Made by a program: the position numbers and the translations under genes. This document shows, piece by piece, positions 33,906 through 44,882 of a stretch of DNA of 64,000 nucleotides (positions are counted from its first letter, which is position 1; the number at the start of each line of letters is the position of its first letter). The notes beneath the pieces are model-generated. The model saw only the letters and a program-made list of their open reading frames with translations, had not been told where the DNA came from and made no database searches. This stretch comes from Coniferiporia sulphurascens (taxonomy: Eukaryota > Basidiomycota > Agaricomycetes > Hymenochaetales > Hymenochaetaceae): the NCBI GenBank assembly GCA_002794785.1, contig NBBA01000007.1, positions 1,488,001 through 1,552,000 of the forward strand. Reading direction: 5' to 3'.

Positions 33906-34520
33906 CCTGAGGTGTAGCTTGCTTAATGTACTCATTTCCCACAATATCATGCTATTCTGAACATTTCAGAATTACGTCAAAATATTTGGACGTGTGGAAG
34001 AACTCGTTCGATATGCCGACGTCAGACATCTGTATGCCTCGAGAATGTGGGAATCAATGCTGAATATTAAGCCCTTTGACGAAGTTATTAATCTCTAATA
34101 AGCTACAGTAATCGTTTCCGTCCCGGCACGAATTGCTTCCACAGCTGACTTTACTTAACTGTTTCAAGCTTTGCCACCACGTAGATCTTGAAAATATGAA
34201 TCTCCGCTTAAAGCTTGCCTACGTAACGCGACGCGTCGGCAAACACGACGCGTGCTGGCGGTTTACCGTCGATTCTCACCCAGCACGCCGTCGTCCCGCT
34301 TGCTGCACACCATGTCTACCTGTGTAGGACCGTAACTCAAGACCCGACTCAAACAAACATCACGAAAGTGGCCATTGGCATTACTGGTGTGACTTTGTGC
34401 GCACGGCGGGGATGGATTGGGTCCGAGGCCCCGAACGTCGCTCGGTTTTTCAGGTGTCTGCCTGATACCTAGCGCACACGGGCGCCCTCTCCCTGCCTCC
34501 ACCAAAACGCTGATTAAACC
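33906..34520. other. No gene recognised
   Basis: Junction between the core and the right arm. No supported ORF; homology to the left arm begins at about 34,521. Confidence 0.4.
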
Positions 34521-35540
34521 ATGGACTTGCTATCCAGAAAACCACTGCGCACTAACTCCCTCACTTGGCCCACCGCAGATGCTGACCTCGCTGCTCATCA
34601 CGGAACAGTTCGTCGGCGTGAAGGGTCGTCTGTCATCGACACGCTGATTGTATATTGAATTGCCTTGCGCGTGGACGGTGGTGTCTGGAATACTGTGGCG
34701 TATGCTGCTGACACTACGTGCACGGAGGAGGGCGTAAACGAACTAAAATTCGAACGCGTCGCAGATCTGGATTACGCCGTCCGCCGGCTGGCTCTCGTTC
34801 CGCAGGTAGGCTTCGCTACTGTTGAGTGGCTGAGTCAGTAAGCAGAAGTCATTGCGCCGGGCCTATGCGTCCTATTACATCATCTTTTCAGAGAAAACGC
34901 AGTCAAATTTTGGTCCCGTTCTCTTTCGGGAACGACACTGCGCGAATATAACGTGCCAGTGCAAGCAGCATACGGAGACCTATCGTTTTCAGTTTTACAG
35001 TTTCGCTTTGCGTGAGCCGATATCCACTCTCGACGACTCGATCTCATGGCCCCAACGTTTAACGGCCCCGAAGACCTTTGTTATAGTCTTCAACCTCCGT
35101 AATGATTCTCGCATACTATCATTCTCACTTACAAATACTTTTACTCCTTGTCTCGGGTAACCGGTTCTTTCCAAGCATGATGTGGACATCGGAGAACCTC
35201 CCGAGCTGTATATCTTCGACTTTGACCAGGGGTGATCCGGGGCGCCCACGACGATAGGGTCCGCGGGACGCGCTGCGCTGCGCGGATGCTCGGAAGCGGT
35301 CAGGGCGCGCGTGAGAATCGTCAAGCGCCGTTCTCACATGAACGACCCTGCGCCTGCAGGCGATCTACTCGAACTCGACGACGCGCCGGAGGAGCACTGG
35401 GACCCGGTGCCCTTCGGTTATGTGCAGACGAGTCTCCAGCCTGGAGGCACGGTCGACGTGCGCAGAGTCGCGATCTTCATATGAAGCACGCTGTCATCGA
35501 GATTCCTGGGTCAGGGAAGGAGGGACGTGTGTTCTGTATC
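34521..35540 (+). pseudogene. Broken copy of the unknown four-exon gene
   Basis: The start ATG gives LLSRKPLRTNSLTWPTADAD, aligned with exon 1 of 11846-13581. In the segment corresponding to LIVYWIALLV the Trp codon is TGA, an in-frame stop. The exon-1 donor (GTAAGC) and exon-2 acceptor (TTTTCAG/AGAAAACGCAGTC) survive. Most of exon 2 is then missing, exon 3 cannot be traced, and exon 4 survives with deletions and frameshifts (LRNDSRI...; later VFCIK). Confidence 0.8.
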
Positions 35541-35990
35541 AAGTTAACATGTGCAAAGCGCGGGTTTTATAGCAAAACGCCCCTTGTGAGGGAGTCCCCC
35601 CCCGGGATCGTCTTCTGAGCTTCAAGACAACAAAAAAACTGGTCTTAAACTTGGGTGGTGGCATGGCAGTAGTGTCCTGACTGCACAACTTGGCCGGAGA
35701 GTTGTCCCCAGAAAAGCCAGTGTTGTATGTAGTGCAATTTCAGAAAGGCGGATGCATCTGAACAAAGTCAGCCGAGAAGGCCTCGTAAAGTCATGGTCAT
35801 GGTACTCTCTTCCTGCTTAGAGTTACTCGATACACCCGCTAGCTTGACAGACTGCAAGGTGCAACTTATTTTCCTCGTCGTAATATACAAATGTTACTAC
35901 AAGCACTACGGCGAACGACTACTAATACAGGCGCCATCAAAATGAGTATCTCGGCATCCGGGGACGACTTAACTGACGATGCGCACGTTT
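35541..35990. other. 3' flank of small gene A; direct duplication with 36,600-36,771
   Basis: 35,850-35,990 repeats at about 36,640-36,771 (shared block GTGCAACTTATTTTCCTC then AATATACAAA), marking the 3' end of an ~750-bp tandem duplication. No separate gene. Confidence 0.5.
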
Positions 35991-36361
35991 TTAACTGTAC
36001 GTTTTGTCCTTGATAGGTACATCTTTACCTGCGGGAGGAAGATGGCGATGAGCAAGTGAAGAGTTGAAACCAACAAGGATGAACTTACCGGTCAGCTTCT
36101 TGAAACCCGTCCGAACACCATCAGAGATTTTCTCAGTCGTGGATTGACTCTGTAGTACAGTGAGCTCTAGTCACACACGGATTCAAGAATTTCGCTTACC
36201 ATTTCATGACCACTTTTCTTCTCGGCAAAGTCGACACCCTTGTCGAGAGCGTCACCGTTGCCACCCGCACCGGCGTTATTAGCACCCTGTCCGGCACCTG
36301 CGGCGTTCTGGGTGGGGTCGACTCCGGCACCAGTGGCACTAGTACTATCGGAAAATGACAT
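35991..36361 (-). CDS. Small Gly/Asn-rich protein A (86 aa, 3 exons)
   Basis: Exons 36200-36361, 36089-36149 and 35991-36028 (261 nt). The N-terminus is MSFSDSTSATGAGVDPTQ, then a Gly/Ala/Asn-rich linker. The conserved core GDALDKGVDFAEKKSGHEMS continues as TTEKISDGVRTGFKKLTGKD and ends KDKTYS. It resembles a family of small fungal hydrophilic proteins of unknown role with the pattern DKGxDxxEKK...TTEKIxDxxRxxFxKxTGKxVP (from memory, not searched). It is predicted cytosolic and partly disordered. Tandem paralogue: gene B at 36772-37112, same strand and exon structure. Confidence 0.78.
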
Positions 36362-36771
36362 GTTGGCGGGAAAGGTATGGACGGAAAGGTGAGTGGTTTT
36401 CGCGTGGGTTGTTGGATTGAGGGTATGTTGAGGATCGAATCTGAGCACGATATGTACGACGTCCCGGCGTCACGTGGCGTACACTCCAAGTAGTGACGAC
36501 TTCGGTGACGCTCAGAAGGAGATCGCCGCCGTGCTCAAGATCGACGGGGACCCCATAGGATCGTTACGCGCGTTCGAGGGCTGGAGAGCTGTCCCAGAAA
36601 CGACTGACACAGTGCGGTATGTAGCGCCAGGCTTGACTGTTTACAAAGTGCAACTTATTTTCCTCATCGCAATATACAAAATTTACTACAAGGGCTATGG
36701 CGAACAAATACTAATACAGACATCCATCAAGACAAGTATATCGACAAACGAGAGCGACGACGCGCACGTTT

Positions 36772-37112
36772 CTAACTGTATGTTTTGTCCTTGATGGGAA
36801 CATCTTTGCCTGCGGAAGGGAGGTGGTTATGAGCAACTGAAGAGTCGAGACTAAGAAGGACGACCTTACCGCTAACTTTCTTGAAACCCGTCCGAATTCC
36901 ATCAGATATTTTTTCAGTCGTCGAGTGGCTCTGAAGCACAATGAGCTCTAGTCACACACGGTCCCAAAAATTTCGCATACCATTTCATGGCCACTTTTTT
37001 TCTCGGCAAACTCGACACCCTTGTCAAGAGCGTCGCCGTTACCACCCGCACCGGCGTTGGTGGCACCCTGTCCACCACCTGCGGCGTTCTGGGCATTATC
37101 GGCAACTGTCAT
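36772..37112 (-). CDS. Small Gly/Asn-rich protein B (76 aa, 3 exons)
   Basis: Paralogue of gene A, with MTVADNAQNAAGGGQG followed by GDALDKGVEFAEKKSGHEM. Splicing joins this to SHSTTEKISDGIRTGFKK and VSGKDVPIKDKTYS. It lacks ten N-terminal-region residues present in A. Intron positions are the same (after GHEM and within the Gly codon before KDVPIKD). Both copies keep splice sites and stop, so both are likely functional. Promoter regions are also duplicated (CCAAGTAGTGACGAC at 36,485 and 37,253). Confidence 0.78.
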
Positions 37113-37434
37113 GTTGGCGGGAAAGTAGCAAAGTGGTTGGGTATGGACGAAAAGGTGGGTGGTTTTCGCGTGGGCGGTTGGATTGAGGGGGTATTGAGGA
37201 TCGAATCTGTGCACGATATATACGCCAATTCCGGCGTCACGTGGCATACACTCCAAGTAGTGACGACTCGATGACGCTCAAAAGGAGATCGCCGCCCGCG
37301 CTCAAGATCGACGTGGCCCCCACAGGATCGCATTCGGATCGTTTTTACCACGATGTGCCATTCTCGAATCGACCACCATGATCCCTTCCACCAGTACTAC
37401 TAACACAGCGCCGAGTTAATATCATCCTGGGTCC
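37113..37434. promoter_or_regulatory. 5' flank of small gene B
   Basis: Shares ~150 bp with the 5' flank of gene A (CGTCACGTGGC, CTCCAAGTAGTGACGAC, AGGAGATCGCCGCC). No other gene is visible. Confidence 0.45.
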
Positions 37435-37625
37435 GGGATATCAACAGGCCGGGCTTAGTGTTCTCAAAAAAAGCTGGGTCGGGTCAGGTCAGTGGAGTTT
37501 TTGCCTGACCCTGACCCTGATCTGGGTCAGGATTTCTGGCTCGAGCTGACCCCCGGCCTGACCCCAGTTGGCCCACTGGTGACCTCTGGGTCGGGTCAGA
37601 GTCAACCCCCGACCTGCAGTGACAA
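37435..37625. repeat. GGGTCAGG-type low-complexity repeat
   Basis: Dense direct and inverted copies of GGGTCGGGTCAGG and CCTGACCC occur within 190 bp, with partial inverted symmetry. Further GGGGTCAGGGGTCA sits at about 37,957. The intervening 37,626-37,950 is AT-rich with repeated ACTAATACTAATGCTAATTAG-like steps. It may be an old element; no TIR or target duplication could be fixed. Confidence 0.5.
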
Positions 37626-37969
37626 TTACATTACTGAATATTAATTAGTACTAATACTAATGCTAATTAGTAACAATGCTTATGCCAATTAGTAACAATA
37701 CTTATAATGATATTACTAGTGAGGATAAGCATTTCTTTTTTTACGATACCACACTAATAAGATTATCAGTGTAATAAGTGAACAATGCTAATTATAGATG
37801 CCAATGATAATGACATTACAAATGAATGTACACTTCTGCCGCCTCTTAGGTAAGAGTATATTATACTATTATTGGTTTAGGGGAGGCTTACTTTGTTCAG
37901 GCCGGCTTAACCTACTACAGTAGGCCCCGGGTTTTATCTAAACGGGTCACGTGCGGGGTCAGGGGTCAA

Positions 37970-38297
37970 CGGTCAGAGAACATCCGAGTCTGCTCTGGTA
38001 CTTCTCGTCTCTCTCCAGATCCTACACTTGTACGCGTGCGTTGACGTCGTCCACTGGAAGGTCCAGCCCACAACCACCGTCAGCCGCTTTACCTCCGCTA
38101 CTAGCAGTGTCGCTCGGGCCGCACGAGGACGCGCGAGTCGGCGTCACAGGGCCAGTCGTCGGGGCCAGCGTCGACCTGGACACCACGAGCGACGGGACAG
38201 TTTGTACAACGTCCCGCGTCCGTAGTGTCAAATCTTTTATCGCCTCCTCGAGCGCCCGCGTGAGGGCGAACGACGCATTGGAGGCGCATAGCGACCT
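37970..38297 (-). pseudogene. Fragment of kinase-tail gene (C-terminal ~90 residues plus 3' flank)
   Basis: Minus strand: FALTRALEEAIKDLTLRTRD, then VVQTVPSLVVSRSTLAPTTG, then DVNARVQV and a stop at 38022, plus about 50 bp of family 3' flank. The GPSDT feature near the end resembles the kinase-less copies. Upstream homology stops abruptly at 38,297. No counterpart exists at the matching place in the left arm. Confidence 0.8.
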
Positions 38298-38719
38298 GTG
38301 AGATTGACGGAATTGCTGCAAGGGGCCTATGATTCTACACTTTTTATGATTGCATAGCACACCATACGCACGATTGAAATATCCTCTTCGCACGGCTGAA
38401 CCCTGGTAGTTTAGACTTTTTGGGTTGGTAAGTTGCCATCTAATCAGCATCTTGTAAGTGCTTACGAATGATAAGCTAATCAGTATTCTGTAAGTGCTCA
38501 CTCCCCTTATAAAAGTCGCTGAAGACACATTCGCATACAATTGGCGTCAAATCGCGCTGACACTCTCGCTGGCCACTTTGTGATAATGTCTTACTCATCC
38601 TATCACCCTCCATACTTACTGCCAGGGGTGGAACGAACTGGAAGTCCCAGTGCAGAATTTTTCCTATTTAAGCATCACGATGTGCCCGTCGATTGCACAC
38701 ATCATTACTCTGAGCACCC
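38298..38719. promoter_or_regulatory. 5' flank of right reductase gene
   Basis: Homologous to 9,915-10,650 minus the TTATT-flanked element. It contains the unfilled site for that element (AGCTTATCATTCGTAAGC read on the minus strand, at about 38,460-38,480). No gene. Confidence 0.5.
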
Positions 38720-39996
38720 ATGTCCCAACAGCAAAAGGCACTCTTTCTCCAGACACCAGTGAACGGCAAATGGGTCGTTGATACTAAGGAAATCCCAAAG
38801 CCTGGACCAGGAGAGCTGGTAGTAAAGATCCACGCCACTGCGCTGAATCCAATAGACTGGAAGTTACGCACGTGCAAGTACTTAATCGAGGAGTATCCTG
38901 CGATACTCGGGAGCGACTCGTCGGGCACCGTCGAGGAAGTCGGGGAGGGCGTGCAAGGCTTCTCGAAAGGCGACAGAGTGTGAGTTGCACGTGACGAGAC
39001 ACTTCACACTTTTGCTGAAACATTAATTGTTACAGGGTTCACCCAGGATTTTATACAAATGACAAAGCTACATTCCAGCAGTACACGACCGTCCCTGCAG
39101 AGATTACAGCTAAGGTCTGCTTTTTCGTCTGCACTTCCGCCTGCGTTCTAACGGATAATTTGATGTAGCTGCCGCCCAATGTGTCCTTCGACCAGGGAGC
39201 GTCCATCCCTCTTGGCCTCTCTACCGCAGCCGTGGGACTATACGGGGACAGGCCCCGGTCAGGCTCTCAGAAGTTAACTCCGCCTTGGGAGGAAGGTGGC
39301 AAGGGTCTATACGCAGATCAACCTATCGTCATCTTTGGTGGATCTACTTCCGTAGGACAATATGGTAAGTTCAGAATCTCTCAAAAGATCCTGGCGAGAG
39401 CCTAATCGTTATACACAGTTATCCAGCTCGCGCGACTCTCCGGCTTCGCGCCTATAATCACGACCGCTTCGCTGCACCACGAAGCATACCTTAAAGAACT
39501 CGGTGCCACGCACGTCATCGACCGGCGCGCAGACATCCTTACGGAGGTGACACGGATCACTAGTGTACCAATCACGCTCGTGTACGACGCGGTATCGGGA
39601 GCGGACACGCGGGCGCAGGCGTGGGACCTGCTCGCGCCAGAAGGCGTGCTGGTGATCCTGATACCCGAGAATGTGGACAAAGAGAAGTACCCAAGCAAGA
39701 CGCTCGTGAACGACGTATACGGGAACGTGCACGGGCCGACCGTACGCGCGCTCGGGGTGAGCCTGTATGCCAAGCTGACAGAGTTGCTCCAGGACGGCTC
39801 TATCCAGGTCGGTATTCTGTTTCTTAGTAATATGCCGGTCTCCGTTTTGGTTACTGAAAGAGATTTTGGTCGATAGCCCAATCGCGTCGAGGTACTGCCG
39901 AATGGCCTAGCTGGTATCCCTGATGGCCTGGAGCGCATGAGAGAGAACAAAGTCAGCGGGTTGAAACTCGTTGCTCGTCCGCTAGAGATTGCTTGA
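38720..39996 (+). CDS. MDR-superfamily zinc-independent reductase, right copy (347 aa, 5 exons)
   Basis: Exons 38720-38979, 39036-39114, 39169-39364, 39419-39807 and 39877-39996 (1044 nt), all GT-AG with one continuous frame. Same architecture as 8632-9914: GroES-like half with ATALNPIDWKLR and [20 protein letters not shown], and Rossmann half with [20 protein letters not shown]. No catalytic zinc ligands are seen. It differs by a four-residue insertion (RSGS in [18 protein letters not shown]) and scattered substitutions, but all splice sites are kept. Both copies may be expressed. Substrate unknown; likely cytosolic NADPH-dependent reductase of the toxD/enoyl-reductase type. Confidence 0.85.
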
Positions 39997-41616
39997 AGGG
40001 TTGGAGGGTTTCTGTTTATTGCTACCTATGGTAAGCGGGAAAGATATTGGACCTCGAACAATTTTTGGAAGATCAGATTGAACATGTAATGACTAGACGT
40101 GCGTGTAATTAGCGCTCATAATTAAGGAACGTGAAGCGGGATGGGGGGAACGCCTGCCCGAAAAGTGGGACATCAATTGTGATTTTTTACGCGGTTACTG
40201 CGAAAGTTCGGGAAAATCTATCTACAAGTTTCTGAGCTCTCTTTGCCTCTGATTGACGTGATTAAGACTGAATTCGGGTAATATACGACGTGGATAGAGG
40301 TGGAAGGATGACGCTTGTAACACGGAGATCCTCGCGCCGCGCCCAGAACCGCATTCTGAGTCAGCATGCTTCTGCAACTCGGTTAGATATAAGGTGTAGA
40401 TGTCACGGTAACACTTTCAAGCCAACTACTATGACCCCTTCACTACCGTGTCAACTTAATATCGTTCGTCAGAAGAATCAAGATATGAGTTACCAGCAAG
40501 CTCGCAAAAACGCTGATGGGCATCGTTCGCCTCCGACCCATGAGCAACTACGGTGGTCTTAGCAAGTGGCACAAGTCAGAACGGGCGATGTTTGTGGAGA
40601 AGAGCTGGTAGCTTGGTAGTTACTTATCTTTTTTCGCTCCCATGGTTGATTATCGACGCGTCTGCAAAACTGATGGCAAGTCAGTCTGGATGAAGAACGA
40701 TGTGCCAGAAGGGAGGCACTCATCTCGCTTCGGCTCCGTGCCGAAGGCAGGTTCCTGCAAGTGGGATCAATTAGTACCAGCGAAAAGAAAAGTGGAATGG
40801 GATGCAACTCATCTTCTTCACCCTCACGGAAGAGCCGCTACGTGCTCGGATGACGCAGCCGCTCCTCCGCTTGTTCTTGAGCTGGCGGTGAGGACGATAA
40901 TAGGCTTGCCGAGAGGAACGAAAAAGGTGAGTGCGAAAGGGAGACTGTTTTTGCGTTGGCTTATTTTGAAGTTTTTTCAGGGTTTTGTCGGTTGAGAGGC
41001 GCCTTGTTCAATATGACCAATGGCGACACCGCAACCTGGATATAAGAAACGAATAGTGAAAGAAGAAAGCGAGAGATGGAAGGGACAGAATGATGGGGTA
41101 AAAAACGACTCAAACCATAGCGTCATACCAACTTGCAAGAGATACGAGTGCCTTCGTTTCTCCTACATGTTGGATGACGCTACGACCTGAGAGGGAAGGG
41201 GGTCGAGGATTATAAAGGAGTGACAAGAAGGAAGCATAGAAGCCAGCCCAGACCGGGCCACCGCACGGTGCAGGGAAGGTGCGTGCCTTCACCTCCCCCG
41301 CACGCGAGCGACGACCCGGTCGGGTGGGAAAAGGAAAGGAGGGGGGGAAGAAGCGGGGAGTGGAATAGGAATGGGGAAATGGACGGTGGTAGGGAATGAA
41401 TGAGGGGAAGAGAGGGAAGACGGGGTATATTGCGGCTCCAGGACGAGAACGGTGACCACGACGACGAGGGACCACTTGCTTTTGAAGGATCAGCTCGCCG
41501 CAGCCTCGACTGCCCACAGACCCGGAAACCTAAGAGAAAAAAAACGGTCAAAGAACTCGCGAAACGTCAGCTCTGGTACTTCTCGTCTCCTCCCCTCTCC
41601 GCCACCATCCACCATC
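39997..41616. repeat. 3' flank of right kinase, shared with left arm
   Basis: Noncoding, inverted counterpart of 7,058-8,631. The ~850 bp nearest the kinase stop are common to all family copies; the rest matches only the left kinase flank. Confidence 0.6.
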
Positions 41617-43635
41617 CTACACCTGCACACGCGCGTTGACGTCCTCCAGGTCCAGCCCGAAACCACCGTCAGCCACTTTACCTTCGCCTCTGGCAGCCTC
41701 GCTCGGTCCGCACGAGGACGCACGAATCGGCGTCACAGGGCCGGTCGTCGGGGCCAGCGTCGACCTAGACACCGCGAGCGACGGGACAGTCTGGACAACG
41801 TCCCGCGCTCGTGGTGTCAAGCCCTGTGGCGCCTCCTCGAGCGCCCGCGTGAGGGCGAGCGATACATTGGAGGCGGATGGCGACGTGGGCGACGAAAGTG
41901 ACGGCCGACAGACGGGGAGCGCGGTCGAGATGCGTGGGAGGTTCGGCCTGGCGCGCTTGGACTTGACCACTGACGCTGCCATAGGATACGTTGCAGCGCG
42001 TCGGGTGTTCGGGCGCACGGCGGGTCGGGCGTCGGGGCAGACGGCGGAGAGGCTTGACTCGGGCTGCGGCTCGGTGAGCGTGTCGATCTGCGGGCGAGGC
42101 GGAATCCGAGACACAGGCGACACCGGCTCCTGGACGACCGTAGGCGCGTACTCCTCGACAGGGACAATGGAGCAGGCAAAGGCAGAGAATCCCACGCCAG
42201 CGTGGCATTCATCTACCTCTACCCTCTCCACTGCCCGCACCTCCCTCACGTTCAAAGGAGTTGCAACTGTGGCGGGTACGTCAGCTTTCTTGTTCGTCAC
42301 GAACGCCTTACCGAGGCTAGGCCAATCCTTCCTCCGGGGGCCACCTGCCCGGCCCGTGGCGCGGTCCAGGCAAGCAGAGAGCACCGCGTCGACGAGGCCA
42401 ATCGCTACGCGGGATACTACCCTGCTCACCCGACTACGCCACGAGCGCGGGTTCGCCGGGCGCGACACGAGCTTGCGGCTGGGCTTCACCGTGAAGACGG
42501 CGTCCGTGCCCCCCACGACGGGGTGCACCGACGCGTCCCACTCGTCCGGGACAACTGCAGTCGGGTCGAGGAGCACGTTCTTGTCGATCTCGGCGACCTT
42601 GGTCATCGGGCGGAGGAAGGGCGCGTGGTGGCTCGGGAGTCTGTATGTGCGTGCGGCGATAGCGGACCAGTCGACGGTGCTGAAGAACGGGTGTGCCCTG
42701 ATTGCGTCGAGACCGATTCTGTCGTCCGGGTACAAGTCGAGGAGCCTTCGCAGGAGGTGCTTCGCGGTGCGGTCGACGTCGAACCCTGTGGGCACATACC
42801 ATTCGCCATCGCACACGGCGAGTGTTAGCTCCCTGAGATCACGCTGGGGGAAAGGACGCCTCCCAAAGAAGAGCAACTCATAGAAGATGACACCGACAGA
42901 GTAGATGTCAACTTCAAATGAGTAATACTCTCCACGATGCACCTCCGGCGCAACGTAACCTACCGTGCCACATGTGGATCGTGTCATGGGCGAGTCGATT
43001 GCGGCTGTCCGGAGTCCTCGCCTGCCCACAGGTTCGGCGAGCAGTTCCTGTGCGCCGAACCTGCGGGCCATACCGAAGTCGCCGATGGTGATGTTGCCAA
43101 GGGCGTCGACGAGTATGTTCTCGGGCTTGAGGTCGCGGTGGATGATTCTTGCGTTGCGGAGCTGGGAGAGAGCCTCGACGAGCTGAGCCATGACGAAGAG
43201 GACGCGGTCGGCCTTGATCCTAGATCTCCATGTGACGATCTCTTCGCGCAGTGTGCCGCCTCTGAGATAGTCGGTGATGATGTAGAAATTGTGACCATCG
43301 CAGAAGGACTCGTAGAGTTGCGTAAAGAACATAGACCCTGTAGCGGTCAGCTGCTTCAAGCAACCTACCTCTGTGACGAGCAGGTCGAGGGACCTCTTTG
43401 TTGTGAGCCTTGAGCGACGGACGACCTTGACCGCGACGAACTTGCGGGTTGAGGACGAGGGCGCTTCCGCCAAGAAGACGCTGCCGTACGCTCCCTTACC
43501 TAGACCATCCCGGAAGGTGTAGCCGCCGAGACACATGCTGAGCTCGCTCCGGTCCTGGTTGGGTGCGACGAGGCGGGGAGAGACTAGTGCACGTTTCCTT
43601 GTAGGGACACGGCAGGGAAGCATGTAGGAAAGCAT
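41617..43635 (-). CDS. Serine/threonine protein kinase with family-specific tail (672 aa)
   Basis: Inverted-arm partner of 5057-7057; a complete single-exon frame. The catalytic features are all present: GKGAYGSV, VAVKVV, HRDLKPEN, DFGMA, GTVGYVAPE, and DIYSVGVIFYELL in the C-lobe. A three-base insertion gives FF in ELLFFGRRPF. The tail holds the helix VSRVAIGLVDAVLSACL, the 17-residue segment containing ECHAGVGFSAFACS that is absent from the short copies, the KSKRARPNLPRIS basic block and the Ser/Pro-rich end. Uninterrupted frames in three long copies fit recent duplication, selection or gene conversion. Substrate and biological role unknown. Confidence 0.9.
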   Translation of the reverse strand: MLSYMLPCRVPTRKRALVSPRLVAPNQDRSELSMCLGGYTFRDGLGKGAYGSVFLAEAPSSSTRKFVAVKVVRRSRLTTKRSLDLLVTEVGCLKQLTATGSMFFTQLYESFCDGHNFYIITDYLRGGTLREEIVTWRSRIKADRVLFVMAQLVEALSQLRNARIIHRDLKPENILVDALGNITIGDFGMARRFGAQELLAEPVGRRGLRTAAIDSPMTRSTCGTVGYVAPEVHRGEYYSFEVDIYSVGVIFYELLFFGRRPFPQRDLRELTLAVCDGEWYVPTGFDVDRTAKHLLRRLLDLYPDDRIGLDAIRAHPFFSTVDWSAIAARTYRLPSHHAPFLRPMTKVAEIDKNVLLDPTAVVPDEWDASVHPVVGGTDAVFTVKPSRKLVSRPANPRSWRSRVSRVVSRVAIGLVDAVLSACLDRATGRAGGPRRKDWPSLGKAFVTNKKADVPATVATPLNVREVRAVERVEVDECHAGVGFSAFACSIVPVEEYAPTVVQEPVSPVSRIPPRPQIDTLTEPQPESSLSAVCPDARPAVRPNTRRAATYPMAASVVKSKRARPNLPRISTALPVCRPSLSSPTSPSASNVSLALTRALEEAPQGLTPRARDVVQTVPSLAVSRSTLAPTTGPVTPIRASSCGPSEAARGEGKVADGGFGLDLEDVNARVQV

Positions 43636-44882
43636 AGTTATATGAGATGGGGGTTTGGTTTAGATTCGTGTGTGTTATGGTGGGGAAGAAGAAGTGGTGG
43701 GCGGTTTGCGACATTGGGTCTGTCTGATATACTGGATAAGTCGTGTCTCAGGTAGCGCAACGGTCTATCTACGTCAGTCTCTTTCTCTCTTGGAGGGCTA
43801 TTGGGTTCAGACCAGTCTGAGGATCGGCAGTCGGTGCGAGAGTCACGGCCACCGCTCTTGGATTTGGTATCGAACCGACGGCAATAAAACAGTCCAGACG
43901 GAGACTTTGATTAGTATTGTACAAGGAATTTTTTGAATGGAGTGGAAACGTTAAACAGCTGGGAGAATGCGCAGAATCAAGCATAAGCATGCATATGTCT
44001 GTAGACCCGCCCGCCTTGATGTCCGTTCATTCTTGAACGTTGATCATGCATTTGTGAGATCGACAGATCGACAATTAATGCCGCCGGGAATTTTATTACA
44101 GTATTACGGAAGTATGCCTTTTGGGGTGTCTATTAGACAATCATCACGGTAAGTCTAATACAATCGTATGACCCCTATTACCAAAGGACCTTCACTTACA
44201 AATTCGCAATTCCAAGCTTACACACAACTGAATAAATGCTGGAATTGTTCATGTGGATGCCAAATGAGCTATCAAAAGGGGTTAAACTGGCACTAAGACA
44301 AATATTACATTGTTGTGAAGCCACTGTCAAAATTCTTGTTCTGCAACCGAGAAGAGCATTTTGGAGGATGCCGCCTTACACAACGAACAGATTTATCAGC
44401 GAAGTTTTTTGCAGGGACATGCTTGTTATATGCTAGGGTGTACTATTATACTATTCCGAGTAAAATTATATTATCATAGTTTGTACAGGTAGCGCAGCGG
44501 CCTCACTTTCTGCTTCCTCTATTCGCCTGAGTACTTGTGTCAGTTCATGATTTTGCAGATTGGAGGGAAAAATGTGGCAATGACTGCAATATCCCGGCAA
44601 CAAAGTTGAACAGCACTAATATGATTATATTCGCACATACTGCTAGTGTCATCCTGCAACGCCATCAGCGCTGGAGGTGATATATTACCGCTACCGCTGA
44701 CAAGTTGTGCTTTCCTCCGAGTCCCTATCCTTTCTTGTTCATATCTTGCAGCATATACGTAACTTAAGAGATGCCACTACATCATTTTCAGTGCTTAATT
44801 AGCACACAATGCAATCGCGGTCTCTTGCTTCATGCTCATCATATAGTGCATGCTAGAAGTGGGCCCTCAGCCTTCTAAATAA
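43636..44882. promoter_or_regulatory. 5' flank of right kinase
   Basis: 43,636-44,090 mirrors the region upstream of 5057, including the TATA-like motif (43,717-43,735) and a tRNA-like box A/box B pair (GGTAGCGCAACGG near 43,752 and GGGTTCAGACC near 43,803). A second box-A-like GGTAGCGCAGCGG lies near 44,489. The rest is AT-rich with a MITE-type terminus near 44,160. No gene. Confidence 0.45.

Noticed and set aside
42202..42828. A 208-codon antisense frame in another phase of the kinase genes (also 5861-6487 and 57207-57887)
   Set aside because: Shadow of the kinase frame; low-complexity Arg/Ala-rich translation with no independent support.
41636..42883. Long antisense frame (415 codons) opposite the kinase tail, with equivalents at 1233-2183, 6043-6840, 47485-48318 and 57133-57705
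   Set aside because: It lies opposite real coding sequence that is GC-rich at third positions, which removes antisense stops. Its length varies between copies and it has no domain.
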